64,000 nucleotides of DNA from Cordia subcordata (Eukaryota > Streptophyta > Magnoliopsida > Boraginales > Cordiaceae): positions 7,998,001-8,062,000 of the forward strand of contig JAPTOF010000017.1 in assembly GCA_028554755.1 (NCBI GenBank), in the 5' to 3' direction. Under the pieces are notes generated by a model. That model saw nothing but the letters and a program-made list of their open reading frames with translations, was not told the DNA's origin and did no database searches. The position numbers and the translations under genes are program-made. Positions 1-12,342 of this stretch are shown one piece after another. Position 1 is the stretch's first letter, and the number at the start of each line of letters is the position of its first letter.

Positions 1-179
1 TAAAAAATTCAAAGAGAGTGAGAGAGAAAGGAGAGAGAAGAGCTGTTTGTCAGCATTATCCTGACATCCTCATGCTGATTCTTGAATTTTCTGCTGTAGT
101 TTGTCTACTAACTGGTTTTGCTTGATTAATAACAAAAAAAAGGATAATTTTGTATGAAGTGGTAAGCTGGAACTAGAAA

Positions 180-800
180 GGGATATATCGGCTAAGCTTC
201 CCTACAAACAAAGAAGAAAAAGATAAAAGAGGTCGGCATTTGACCATTATGAAAAAGTTTGTATTATGATGAACTCTTTCTCCTTTGTTTTGGGAAGACA
301 AAGACCAATTATACAGTGATTCAAGAGAGGAAGTGACCTCTCGCATGTCCTTTTTCAAGAGCTCGTGAAACTGTTCAAGTATCTCGAAATTGCCCCAAAA
401 GAATAGGAGGTTATTCAAAACTGTAATTAACTAGTTAATTTGTACAATAATTAGTTTATTTGTAAACATGTTAAAGCGAGAAGTTTTTCATATTACTCAA
501 AGTAAATCGACTGTCCTCTCAAAGTGGCCTTAAGGGGCTACATCAAGGAAGCACAACTTTCTAAGTTAAAGGTAGCTAAAGAATTTGTCTCAATAATGAG
601 AGTGTCAATATTGAGTCTGTGTGCTGACCAAACTTGCTCCCGTAAACGAACAAGCTTAGCCTTACTATCGGATGCCACTCCAAGTATTAGCCCAGTTCCC
701 TAATTCATCTCCAAAAGGATCACTAGGATACCAGTCCTACCCAGATTCTCTTGGAGTACCCATCCGCATTTAACTTTATTGCATATAAAGTGCTTGCATC
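180..800 (-). pseudogene. Degenerate LINE-type RNase H domain remnant
   Basis: Read on the minus strand, this stretch gives fragments typical of the RNase H domain of plant non-LTR retrotransposons, spread over shifted frames with stops. There is a KLNADG start block near 775, a glycine-rich stretch around 720, then LREQVWSAHRLNIDTLIIE-like sequence near 600-650. No frame stays open. The recognition is by pattern only. It is either a LINE 3' relic or an unrelated RNase H pseudogene. Confidence 0.4.
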
Positions 801-899
801 TTTCGTTTTTTCTTTTGAGTATTTCCCATATATTTGAGATACGTACTGGAGAATCAAAGAAAAAAGAAGAAATTTTCTCTATTAATGGACATGGCATCT

Positions 900-2340
900 T
901 AATGAAAAATTTATTGATTAATTTTCTCTCACTTTTTCATCTTTACCATTCTATTGTATGACAACAATTTACACAAGGATTATCAAATAACTACCTATCC
1001 AATTGAAGCCAATATAGTGGTACAAATAGGAGATGAGAGAGAATCAATTGACCAAACTGTGATGTGTTCTCCACAAATATCAATTAGATCAGATTAAGAA
1101 GTAGTTCAAATGATCGAGACTACTTTCCGAAAAATGATAATATGTGTTCAAATTCTTTAATGGACAGAATTGAGTTGGAGGTAGAGAATTTCAAACAAAA
1201 GTACCAACTAGATAGTAGATACTATCAATAATGCAAAGAATATGCATTGCTTTTTTGACATGGTTTCCCTCTCAAGGAGTTGGCTAAACGTAACAGGCTT
1301 CTTGTCCTACCTAAAAGTGCAAACACTTTTGGCAGATCCAACATGAATCATGCAAAAATGAGTGTGGATTTGAACCACTTTCTAACAGGATATATATCTT
1401 ACCCTCCCCAAGCATTAATCATGCATGGTCACCCTCTGTCGGGCTGCTGTTTTCAGATTTTTAGGTGCATGTAGTTGTCGGACAGATGCGACATGGATAA
1501 GGCAATTTTATGAAATCCCTATCTATATATCCCTTCTTTTCTACATTTTCTTTTTGTTTTAATGATACGTGTGCATGAAGATAACCGCAGGAGTTTTGAC
1601 CTCAAAGGGTTAGTCTAGCTGTAGAGTTTTTTTCTTTTTTTTTTTTTGACCTAAATGAAAAACTTACTTTAATTTTGTTTCGAATAAGTCAAAAAATTAT
1701 TTTCTTTAGTGGTGTAAACATGAACATAGCAGATTCCTTTTGAATAATCGAGAAAGTTCATGAGATGTCTAAGCTCGTGACAAATTATATATAAGGGTTT
1801 TGGAAATCCTCCTTTACTTATTCTTTCTTTTCCGATGAGGTATATCACAAATCATCAGATTTAATTCCTAATTTCAATCTCATACTTTTATTTTAAGATT
1901 TATATAATATTTTTTGTTATTTAAATTATCTTTAGTTATTTAGTTAACATAAAAGGACAAAATTAAAAGAATTGAATAATGATAATAATTTTAAATTCTT
2001 CTCATCCAAAAGGAGTGAATAACGAGTGTTTTTATCGGTGAGGTAGGAGCACATGATTGAACGTTGCACTTGTTTGATCAGAATAATAATCTAACCAAAA
2101 AAGATAATAAGATATGAACAAAATCTCGACCAATATAAACTACTTCCTAACTTTTTTGCTTTAAAACTATAAACTTATAGCACCTCCGTACTTATTTTCA
2201 CGCTGTGCATGGTGCCAATTGATAAGAATTGGGTAGAGTTAAACGGATCTTAGGCTGAATATAATGACTCGCCAGTTTTCTTAACCAAACTGTCAGGCAT
2301 AATAAATAAAAAAAATTATAACCCTCTTCATAAGTTTAAA
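900..2340. other. AT-rich intergenic DNA, no gene seen
   Basis: Only short spurious frames occur. There are homopolymer T and A runs, and no repeat or coding signal that I can support. Confidence 0.5.
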
Positions 2341-2344
2341 CATT

Positions 2345-2615
2345 TAAATGAGGTAATAACTTTATAGCAAATTGTGTAGTTAATGCAAAGCAAAATATGC
2401 CAGCTTTTGAAGACAAAACATGTCACGTAAGGAAACGTGTTAAAGGCATTAGATGAGATGGTAACTCTATCACAAACTGTATAGCTTATGCAAAGCAACT
2501 CATGCTAAGACTTGAAAACAAATCAATTAGTTACGTAAAGAGGTGTATTAAGCATATTAGATCAAATAGTAACTTTATTGCAAATTATACAACTTATATA
2601 AAGCAAATGACACCT
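2345..2615. repeat. 108-bp tandem repeat, about 2.5 copies
   Basis: A unit beginning GTAAYWMTWTAKMRCAAAYTRT recurs at 2353, 2461 and 2569, a constant 108-bp step. Each copy is followed by a block resembling ATGCAAAGCAAA. The copies differ by many substitutions, so the array is old. Confidence 0.75.
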
Positions 2616-3046
2616 ACACGTGAAGGGGGATAATAGTTTCATGTATAGAACTTGCTTGAACTAGAAAAAAGGATTCGACTTTAAGCTAAAAGTGGATTGG
2701 TTTATAAACGGCAGAATCGGCTGGTACGTGGAAGCTGGAATAACACCCGTGAAGGATAAGCACTTTTAGGCTGCTTCGAAGCCCCTCGTCTTTCCTCTGC
2801 TGTCTCCTGCTCTCAACCACACGCTTCTTGACATGTTATTTTGTTTGATAATTGATGCCATTATCCTTTCAAAATTGGAATTCAAAATAACGTTAGAATT
2901 TAACGGTAATAATCAACTATTTATAAAAATTTAACGGTAATAATGAATTAATTATATAATTTATTATAAAGGAATGTGACCATTTTTTGTTATTATATTT
3001 ACATGCTAAAGCTCGTCTCAAACTGATTAGAATTTGTTTGTTGATA

Positions 3047-3657
3047 CATTACAAGATTTTAGGCTGATAATTATGTATTTTTTGTTATATTTAGAGTAAG
3101 TGTAAAAAAGTAAAATGATAACTTTTCTTTTTTTTTTTTTTTAAAGTTATGGTTTTAAATGTAACAAATTTTGTTACATTTTGAACAGTACTAATGATAT
3201 CAAAGTTTTTATATTTATTTTTTTAAGATAGAAGAAAATTTTTATGTTTGAAAGTGTAACTACTATAAATTTAAAAAATACATTTATTACATTTCAAAGT
3301 ATAAAAAAGTTTGAATTTTATTTGGTCCATACCTAAATCAGCTACGCTTTCAAATGTAACAAACATTAGGGATCAAAGGGTTGTTCAAGTAGGTGAGACT
3401 ACCTCTCTCAGAAGTGAGGCTATGATTCGAACCCATAGGGGACGCGGGGTTTACAAAAGAAAAAAAAGTATAACAAGCATTAACTATATTTTCAAATGCA
3501 ACAACCATTAAAATTACAACTCCAAGTTTAGCATTAATTTTTAGTTATATTAGGAATTTTTATGCTTGGATCAAGCGTAACTAGTTAATTTTATTGTACT
3601 TCAAGTATAATTAAGAGTTATATTATATATAACCATTAGTTTGATTTTTTTGCAGTG
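3047..3657. mobile_element. Non-autonomous CACTA-type element (611 bp)
   Basis: The element starts CATTACAAGA (a one-base variant of CACTACAAGA) and ends TTTGCAGTG. Both sides carry the 3-bp target duplication ATA (3044-3046 and 3658-3660), as expected for CACTA transposons. Its interior, rich in TGTAACAAA-type motifs, is related to the element at 40,640-41,431. It has no transposase frame; the 66-residue frame at 3311-3511 is internal noise. A degenerate direct repeat of about 25 bp (TCGTCTCAAAYTGATTAGA) lies on both sides, at 3013 and 3691. Confidence 0.75.
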
Positions 3658-3660
3658 ATA

Positions 3661-5832
3661 CCAACCATATTTACTCCTAAAAGTAGAAATTCGTCTCAAA
3701 TTGATTAGAGTTTGTGATTATACATCTACTTACTTAAACTTACCCAAAAAAATAAGTAAATAAATAAATAAAGGGGTTCTTAATTGATGAGATTGAATTA
3801 TGGGGAAAAATCACTTTCGTTGTGTGAAACTAAAACTACGAAATGTTTCACATTCTTATTGCAAGATGGTGCTTTTCCAACTCTTAAATCCACCATGAAG
3901 TTCCGATAGTGAGTCTACTAGTGTGGTACTCATGTGATGTACGGATTTTGATATTTGTTATATATTATCAAATTTTATAATTAGCAATGTTATAGATTAC
4001 ATACCAATAAAAACAAAAAATAAATATTTTCTACCTGTGCCATGTATAGAACTATATATTGATATTATTTTTTTTAAATCAAATATATGAATATAAAATT
4101 GAATGTTGAAAACTTCATTATATATAATTTTGACTTGCTTTATATAGTATTAAAAAAGGTAAATACAAATTTGAACAAAAATAATGTAAAAAATAAATAA
4201 AACCTTTTTAATGAACATAATAAAAAAATTATATTTTCTTTTCTTTTGTAAATGATTTAGAACTAAATTTGATTTATTCTACCTTAATTATATAGTTGTA
4301 ATATAATATATCCACTCAGTTTTACATAAAATTAGAAAAGATAAATAAAAATAATATAAAATACAAATTATGTAAAAAAATTCTTAATGAACATAGACAA
4401 AAAATAAAATATTAAAAGATAAAGATAAAAAATTAGTGGGCCAGAAAATTTAACAAAAAGTATAAAAATTTATGTTAATAAATTAATATTAATACATTAA
4501 TTATATATACTTAAAATTTTCTCCTAATGATGTGTCCCTCCGGGGGTTCTTCTTTAGTAATAATAATGATGATATATGATCGAAATTCATGTATAAATGT
4601 TTAAAAAAGTTGTAGATATTTGCTTACATCTAAATGGAGAAGGTATAAAGGAATTGTTCTTCATACATTCTTTTTCTTTTTTGTAGTAAAGTTATCCTTA
4701 CAACATTTAGTATATATAGAGGCTAATATTACCAAAAAAATGGAAAAGATGAAAATATAAATGAGATGGAAGCAAGGTGACATCTAGAATTATTCACTAA
4801 AGGTATTTTATAAAAAGCTAATTGGTTTTGACTACAGATATTACTATATTACTAGAGGTTATTTGAAATTTTTTCGATCAAAAATAATATAAATTTAGAT
4901 AAAATTTGAAAACTAAGAAGTATAACTCTGACCGACTGTACGAAAAATCCGCCATGAGATGGAAAGGAAATATGTCGAACAAATTGACAGTTTTTTAGGT
5001 TAATTTCAACAATTTTTTTTAATTTTTTCTTATATTTAAAGAATGTAGAGTTATTTTCTTATTTTTAAGGATATTTTAATCAGTTTTTCCCCATTAACGT
5101 TTTTACTTCTAATTAATCCCTTATATTAAAAAAATTTATTTTAATTTCACTCTAACAATTTTCTAATTAGCTCATGTGAGATGGAACAACAATATATTCG
5201 ATTATTCCAAATTTGGACAAGCAAAAATTATTTTAGTTTTTAAATGTTTTGAGGATATCAAACAGAGCGAGCTATATGGATTAGTTGACATTAAGACTCT
5301 TCTACACATTATGAGGAAAAAAAAATCATAAAAAGCTCTTCTACATTCATGAATTTTGGTTATTTAAGGGATTTGTTAAAATGCCTAAACCATTGATTTC
5401 TTTAGTGGTGAGACAAAAGAAGAGTGGTCACTCCATGTGAAAAGTGCCAGAGCACACACATGTGCCACCATATTGCTTGTGTCGCCATGTGTTTAGCGTT
5501 GTTTAATTTCTGGTTTGTGTTTGGACTTGCCAACTTGAAATGAACCAACATGTTAGATATTTCACGTTAGTGATTATATGATATGTATGTCATTTATAAG
5601 CTCGTGTTGTAAGTTTAAATAATAATATTATTTATTTTTGTTATAAAATTTGAACTTAAGACTTTATTTTTAGAAGTAATAATTTCAACTACTTGAATTA
5701 TTCTTTAATTTCAAATAATAATGTTATTAATTACTTTAAACCAACATAAATATAAAATATGAAATAATAAGTAACATTATTAGCTTCTTATTGTTTTTTA
5801 TAGATTGAAAATTTTAGATTTGAAGTGGAAGG
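3661..5832. other. AT-rich intergenic DNA, no gene seen
   Basis: Very AT-rich, with no sustained open frame. About 4985-5175 has weak inverted ends resembling the MITE at 5833-6230 and may be a decayed relative. Confidence 0.5.
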
Positions 5833-6230
5833 CTATCTCTAACAATTGCCCTTTTTTTCCCCCTAAATTTAAGTGATTTGAGTCATTTTTTTATATTTTG
5901 AGATTTCTTATTTTTAGTTCTATTTTAATAGCTCATCTGTTTTTCACCAAACTCTCAATTTAGGGATTCTCAATTTCAGTTTCGCTCCAACAGTTCTCCT
6001 ATTTAACAATGTGTCTTAGAGCTATGAGGGATAGGGAATAAGGGATGGGATTTGGGGGGATGGCTTTGGACGATCAATCAAAACCTCTATAAATGGATGT
6101 TTTGAGTTTTGGTTGAAAGAACTCTTAAAATAATGGGATTGGATAGGGGAATTGTTGAAATATATTATCACCAAAAATTCTCCTAAATATAGGTGTTTTA
6201 AGTGTTTAGGGAATTTGTTGGAGTTAGTTT
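5833..6230. mobile_element. MITE with TIRs of about 22 bp
   Basis: The left end CTAWCTCTAACAATTGCCCT and the reverse complement of the right end (CTAACTCCAACAAATTCCCT) form an imperfect terminal inverted repeat. The roughly 400-bp interior has no coding capacity. Target duplications could not be resolved. Confidence 0.55.
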
Positions 6231-6860
6231 AACATGCAACTCAAATGGTGTCCAATGTCCTATAGGGAGGCCCCAGTGGTAAAAGTGTATGAAAGAGCAT
6301 CACTTCTGCTGTGGATTCGGACCGCATTGGCTATTGCCAAATTGAATGCTTTGCTTTACCTGGTGTAATGATATCAGAGAAGGCTCTTATATTTAAGTTT
6401 CATTATTTGATGGTTAAGTTTCATTAAATTTTTAGTGTTCGGATTCCGCTAACTAAATTTTCTTTATATGAAAAGATGTGGCGTCTAAATCATCCGCCCA
6501 AATGCCCACCACTTTGCATTTAAAGCTATCCTACCGTACATGCAAATGCAACTCACGAGGGATGAAGTAACACCCGATCCAAAAACCCAACCAAATATGT
6601 AAACCAAACACATCGCTTTCACATTTTATCCATAAAAGAGATAAACGTACCCCACTTTTATGCATAGGATTACCACTTTTTAATGTCATTAAATTGCTAA
6701 AATTAGTGGTGGACAAGTACAGATTTTTTGACCCTTTCCAAACTATAATGTTTCGTGGTCCCCAATCTGTATCTAAGCAAAAATTAGGTACTTGGCATTT
6801 TCAAGTTGATCGTGGCACCAAATAATGAGCTATATATCCTCGTGACATTCAAAAAGATGT
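6231..6860. other. Intergenic DNA upstream of the 6971 gene
   Basis: No gene seen. A short stretch at 6270-6330 (GGAGGCCCCAGTGGTAAAAG) looks like a dispersed plant repeat, but its limits are unclear. Confidence 0.4.
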
Positions 6861-6864
6861 GGTC

Positions 6865-6873
6865 TTATATAAA
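6865..6873 (+). promoter_or_regulatory. TATA box of the 6971 gene
   Basis: TTATATAAA lies about 100 bp upstream of the first ATG of the acidic-protein gene, a spacing that fits a short 5' untranslated leader. Confidence 0.6.
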
Positions 6874-6970
6874 GGCCTGTGCTTTATGAATTTTATTGCC
6901 ATAAACACATATCATTTTATGTTGCAGTATTTCGTCTAAAAACCCTATTTTTTCTTTGCTCTTTAGCAAT

Positions 6971-7393
6971 ATGACTTCAGAACTGCCCAGCATTTTCGAG
7001 AACACAAATACTTCGGGTGATTTTGATGAGATGGAGTTGATAGAATTTGATGAGGATATGCTTAGGGAGTTACTGGAAGAGCCTGGGGAAGAGAAGCAAG
7101 AAGAGAGGAACGATTGCAATATTAAGTCCGTGGAGACAGTAATAGATTCCACTCATGCCGGTTTCGAGCAACTTGAGCCGCCAGACATCCATGACTTCGA
7201 GTGGCTTGACATGATGGAAGTGAATTCAACAATACCGTACAACGATATACCAATGTGGTACAGTGGCACATATTTAGAAGCAATGAGTGAAGTTGGAGGA
7301 ATAGGAGATATTGACAAAGATTATTTCCATTTCCACAACGCAGTTGCCTTGGATGAATTTGCATATGGAGGCTTGTGGCAGGACGATCAGTAG
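6971..7393 (+). CDS. Small acidic protein of unknown function (140 aa)
   Basis: A single-exon frame from ATG 6971 to TAG 7391-7393. The frame is open further upstream, but 6971 is its first ATG. The protein is strongly acidic and glutamate/aspartate-rich. An N-terminal stretch, about residues 15-45, carries EFDEDMLRELLEE. A central hydrophobic-acidic motif, DIHDFEWLDMMEV, lies near residues 75-88, and the C-terminus is aromatic and acidic (about 115-140). There is no signal peptide, membrane segment or recognised domain. The TATA box at 6865 and the clean frame support expression. The acidic-aromatic motifs resemble short transcriptional cofactors, but that is only inference. It is 0.7 kb downstream-side of the lyase gene on the other strand. 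Confidence 0.75.
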   Translation: MTSELPSIFENTNTSGDFDEMELIEFDEDMLRELLEEPGEEKQEERNDCNIKSVETVIDSTHAGFEQLEPPDIHDFEWLDMMEVNSTIPYNDIPMWYSGTYLEAMSEVGGIGDIDKDYFHFHNAVALDEFAYGGLWQDDQ

Positions 7394-8053
7394 TACTAGT
7401 ATTCTTGTATAGTTGTACCCATGAAGGGTCTTCTACCTATATTTAGGCTGCTTTCGTATCTTAAACTTCTAAATTTTTGTCTAATGGATGATGAAATATA
7501 ATTTAGATGTAAATATATATATATATATATATATATTTGGTTTATTTGTTTGATTTGGTGTTTGGCATTAGCTTTGTCCAATTTTAAGTTGAGGTGGGTG
7601 AAACAAGCCATAACAATCCATCTTCTGGAGCAAGCTTTGTCACGTTTTGTATATTTGTTTCTTCCTTTCTTTTCTTTTTGCCAAAAATTTGGGTTTTGGG
7701 GTAATAAGGCTTTTATTAATACTTTTTATTCTATTAAACCAATAGTTAAAATGAAATTACAGAAGTTACTAAATATTAGAAGTCGATATATATTGGTGTA
7801 GTTTAAGTATCTCAATTTTGCTAGAATAACAAATGATTTTAGAACCTTTTGACAACACTCTTTTTCAAATATATAAAAGTATAATAATTTAAGACAAATT
7901 TATTATGTTCAATTACGTTTATCTTTTATTTTAATTATTTTAAAACATGTTGTTATAGTAAAGTTTATATCATACCCGTGTATTGCACAGGACCAAACAC
8001 TTGTATTTATAAATATAGGAGAACAATGTTGTATTACATATATGTATTTGTGG
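7394..8053. other. 3' intergenic region between convergent genes
   Basis: It holds the 3' ends of the 6971 gene (+) and the lyase gene (-), a TA microsatellite at about 7514-7545, and AT-rich DNA. A CCCGTGTATTGCACAGG block at 7976 resembles a Helitron-type end but is isolated. Confidence 0.5.
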
Positions 8054-8393
8054 TTAATCTTTTTCTATGGGTGGTCCTTCTAAACGAATGTAGTCATACA
8101 TGATTTCATTGAAACGGCCTGAACCTATCGTCTGTTTCAAGAAAATAGTATTGTTTCCATTAAAAAGTTGGTGACCTGCTATGCCAACCTCGTACAACCA
8201 ATACAACCCATGGATGCCATGTCTTGCCACTGCGTTGTCGTCCCCTATTCTCCCTGTTGTCAACTGTGGAGGACGTTTTGTTCTTGGGTCATTCACTCGA
8301 ACCTTAAATCACATTCAGAAAAGATCCAATAATTAATTAGTACCATTTATCATTGTGTACCAAAACTTTTATGGTTTCATTTTGTCTTTATTA

Positions 8394-8790
8394 GAGGGTG
8401 TTTGACTTTTTTTTTTGTCAGAAAAAAAAATACATTTAGAAAAATATATTTATAAGCAAGTAAAACTTGCTTATAAGCAGGAAGAAAAAAAGCACCCCTA
8501 CTATTTTTTTTAACCTGCTTACAAGTAAAGTGGTTTAACCACATAAAAGAACAATACTGTCATTTGAAAAAGAAAATCAATACTTTCTTACTTTGATAAA
8601 AGGCTTTTTCGGATCATTTTAACAAATATTATTGCATATAAACATATATTTTCCAAACACTTCAATAGCTTATAAACACGTGTTACCTAAACACTGCACT
8701 GTTTATATGCCATTTGTTTATAAGCATCAAAACCTGCTTATAAACATCAATTACTTATAAGCAACTTAAAATAAGCAAATCCAAACACCC
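8394..8790. mobile_element. Tourist/PIF-like MITE in the last intron of the left lyase gene
   Basis: Terminal inverted repeats GAGGGTGTTTG and CCAAACACCC are flanked by TTA on both sides (8391-8393 and 8791-8793), the target duplication of PIF/Harbinger elements. The interior is full of CTTATAAGCA motifs and non-coding. It lies between exons 15 and 16. Confidence 0.75.
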
Positions 8791-11700
8791 TTAGTTGTTG
8801 GATTAGCCACAATTTAGACACTTCGGGTCATTCTCGTTGAGGACCCCATGAGTATGTGAAAGGAGAAATAAAGATTGAGCCTTACATGTCCTGCAATTCA
8901 CACGCTATACTTGGTGAAGAGTGTGTTCACGACTGATTAACTATTTGTAATCATGTTCAACTTAATTTAAATTATTTCTTGAAAGCTTACAAGTTAATGA
9001 AATAATTCAAAGATCAGCTAGGCATGCGTATACTTGAAGATCAGCCACGCTAGCTGAAGCCAATGCCAACCGAAGTGTGTAATTTGCAGCCTTTTTTACG
9101 TTCTTCAGATTGAATAGAATTCTCCACGTAGTTGCCTGGAAACGTTGATTCCCTACTTCTCTGCAATGCATTACAAAGTTTTGAGCACTTTGGAGTGTGC
9201 GAAATAGTAAGCGAGTGCACTCTAGCAAATGAAGAGTAATGTTTTATGATACTCGGCTGCACTTCATCTCTCTTTTGTATGTATATAGTAAAAATTAAAT
9301 TTTCTTTATACAATAAAAACCCGAGGGGTAAAGTATGAGCGAGTGTTACATCACAACGCTTAAACAAACGAAAGGCTTACTTGTTAACATGAGTGAAAAA
9401 CCAATCCTCCGCATAGTTGCTAGTGCCAATTGTGAAGACGAGGTCATTCTGAGGATATAATTCGCCATAACGCTTCCATAATCCATATTGCCTAAACCTA
9501 TAATTTAAGAAACTGCAATAAGTACATTTACAGATAGATAATAGTTCGGATTCCCCTAGCATTATAACGTTGAAAATCCTCCAAAACCTTAGATTAGCGT
9601 TATAAGGGGATCCAAATCCAATATACAAGGTGGGGTGACATTTGAAGCATCAATTTTGGGCTCATAAATGCTAACTTTTCAGAAGGGCCGTGCTTGTATT
9701 GGTGGATCTTGTATGATAGGCTAGGATCTGGAATATAAAACTCAGCAGCTGTGCGATCTGGAACACCTATTTCCCAAAGCGTAGCTGCATTTCTTGGAGG
9801 CTTATACACCAAATTATCTAACTTAATATCAGATCCTGGATCACACAAAAAATTAACTGAGATCAGTAAACTGCTTAGGCACATGTAAATAACTTATGTT
9901 TTTATATATGTCACATGAATATGCTTACTTATTCTTGGGTTAATTTAGAATACTTTGCAATAAGTTTTTTTCTTGGTCGAGGAAATATCATGCTTTTTAT
10001 ATAATAACAAAAAGAAAGTTATATACTAGCCAATGTCTCTGGAATCAAAATCATTCTTTACTAGTAAAGACGATTCTAAGGGCAGGCTATAGAATCAGTT
10101 ATGCTGAGGTCTGGGGGGAAGGGTGGGGGAAAGTCCTGTCTGAGCCGCCACTATAATCCAATCTACCACACGATTAGCTTGTTGTAAGACATGCTTAAAA
10201 ATGTGGCTAAAATTAGAGAAAACCAAATTAGATTAGTTTTCAAGAATACTTTTTAATAAGGTTAAGTACATAGTTTAGGAAATTAAAAACATATATAGCG
10301 GCTAAAGCAGCCGGCGTAAAATGATTTTACATATTTTAAATGTACAGGTGTCTTGAAGCCTTTTGTTAGGATTTACCTGATAAATTTTTCTATCAGTTTA
10401 ATCACGTGAAATGACTAATATTAAAGTTTTAGTTAATTTGGGATGCTGGCATCGTAAAATAATTAAAGATTATACTAGACAGTAATTCTTAACGATCTTG
10501 TATCTAAAATCAGAGAACAAGCATTGTGTTAACTACAAGTAGAAATCTGTACCTTGATCCACGGTAAGATCAGTATCATATTTGTAGTCACCAATTGTCC
10601 CAGGGACTGTAGCGTATAAGTTATAAGTACCAGGTATAACATTCTTGATTAAGAAGTTTCCTTCAGAGTCTGTTTGAGTCCAGAACTGATAATCCTAAAT
10701 GATATTAAAAAAAAAAGAAAAAGAAATTAACAAGTACAAAACCAAAAAGAAATAAATGGAATTTTTCGTTTTGTGTTCTGTGCATCGTTGTGCACAATCC
10801 TAGTAACAAAGTACATAAATGATGGAATCAATTAATGTGTGATGGGTTAACCTTGTTTTCTCTCTGCCATGATCCAGCTGGCCCTGGTGGTGCCAATCCC
10901 ACATAAGCATTAGATGCAGGCACGGGTTGGTTATTGACATACCTATATAATTAGGTAACAATATTAGCCCTGTGTGTCTTTTCACATTTTCATCTTTAAC
11001 TATACTGGAGCATATGTAAAGTTACAATATATCGAGAGAAATATGTATATGTTACATGTACATACCAGTCATAAACACGTAGTTGACCTCTAACTGTTCC
11101 CCTTTGATGAGCTTTAATAAAATCTTTTGAATTTGGAAAATCATAAGGCCAGCTTGCAACTTCTTGCAGCATCTGCATATATAGATTACAAGTTATTAAT
11201 GCTTTAATTTTGTACATAAACTCGGCAAAGGCAGACCTACACAGAGAGCTGTATGTAGAGATCGTAATCTTTACTGATTTCGCAAAATTATTAAAAATTT
11301 CAGTATTTTTATTCCATAAATAACTTAGTCTATACTAATTTTCTAGTTAAATTTTCTAATTTTTTACACAATCCCCACTAATAATATATTCTTTGTCTAC
11401 CCTTGGATAATAAAAGGTGAGATAAATACCCTTTTTTTGGCATCTTCCCACAAAATAGAAGGATCACTTTTGGCAGATGCATCTGCGTTTAGGTACACAA
11501 AAACTGGACCAAGAACCTTTTTCCATGGCTCTCCTTCCTCAAATTGCACACCAAAATCTTTCCCTGCATAATGCCCACTAACGAACATCTGCATTTCAAT
11601 ATTTATTACAAGAGTTAAAAATCGAGAATGGCAAAAAATATTGAGCAAACGCATCTATTGGTTATATAATGTTATAAGAGAATTTCAATAATTGCCTTAT

Positions 11701-12342
11701 AACATTATATCTTACCGAGGATTCAAATCCTATTCTTTCATTTTATTTACTTTTGCAACTTATAGAAATTTAAAGGGTAAATTATGTGGACCCTTTGTTT
11801 CCGTTTAAAATTGCATTGGGCACCTCTGTGGTATAAAAACCTCCTCATAATTAATCCTCTATAGTCACTAGCAGTAAGCGTACATCCTCTTTTTGCAAAA
11901 ATAACTATCATTTTTAATCGATTGTTAACTAAAAATAAGCACACGCCCCTTCTTTCTTTATAGTACAAAGATCAATTTATTATTTTAGTTAACAATTAGT
12001 TAAAAATGATGATTTTCAAACAAAGATAGATGTGTGCTTAAATTAAGTGAGCATAAGAAATTATGAGAAAATTTTTATAATAAAAAAGTTCGATATATTT
12101 TTAAAGAATCGTGTGGAAATCTATAGCAATTTTTCCATTTAATACTTACTGAAAGTACAGTAGGACCAACATGGGAAGTGAGGTCCTGCTTGAAAGGCCC
12201 GCCAGTACGGAATTCGTCGCTAGGCGTGATCATCCAAAACCTACAGGAGGGTCATCACTAGACACCCAACCATGGACTCTATTGTCTTTGTTGTCGCATG
12301 AATAGAAGTACTTATCATCCACCTGCAATTTTCATATATAAA

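Noticed and set aside
1280..1474. 64-residue plus-strand frame
   Set aside because: No motif, no promoter; length expected by chance.
3400..3450. B-box-like GATTCGAACCC suggesting a tRNA or SINE
   Set aside because: No acceptor stem or A box at the right spacing; it is inside the CACTA-type element.
6956..6970. Upstream TTG start for the acidic protein
   Set aside because: Plant nuclear genes initiate at ATG; the first ATG in frame is 6971.
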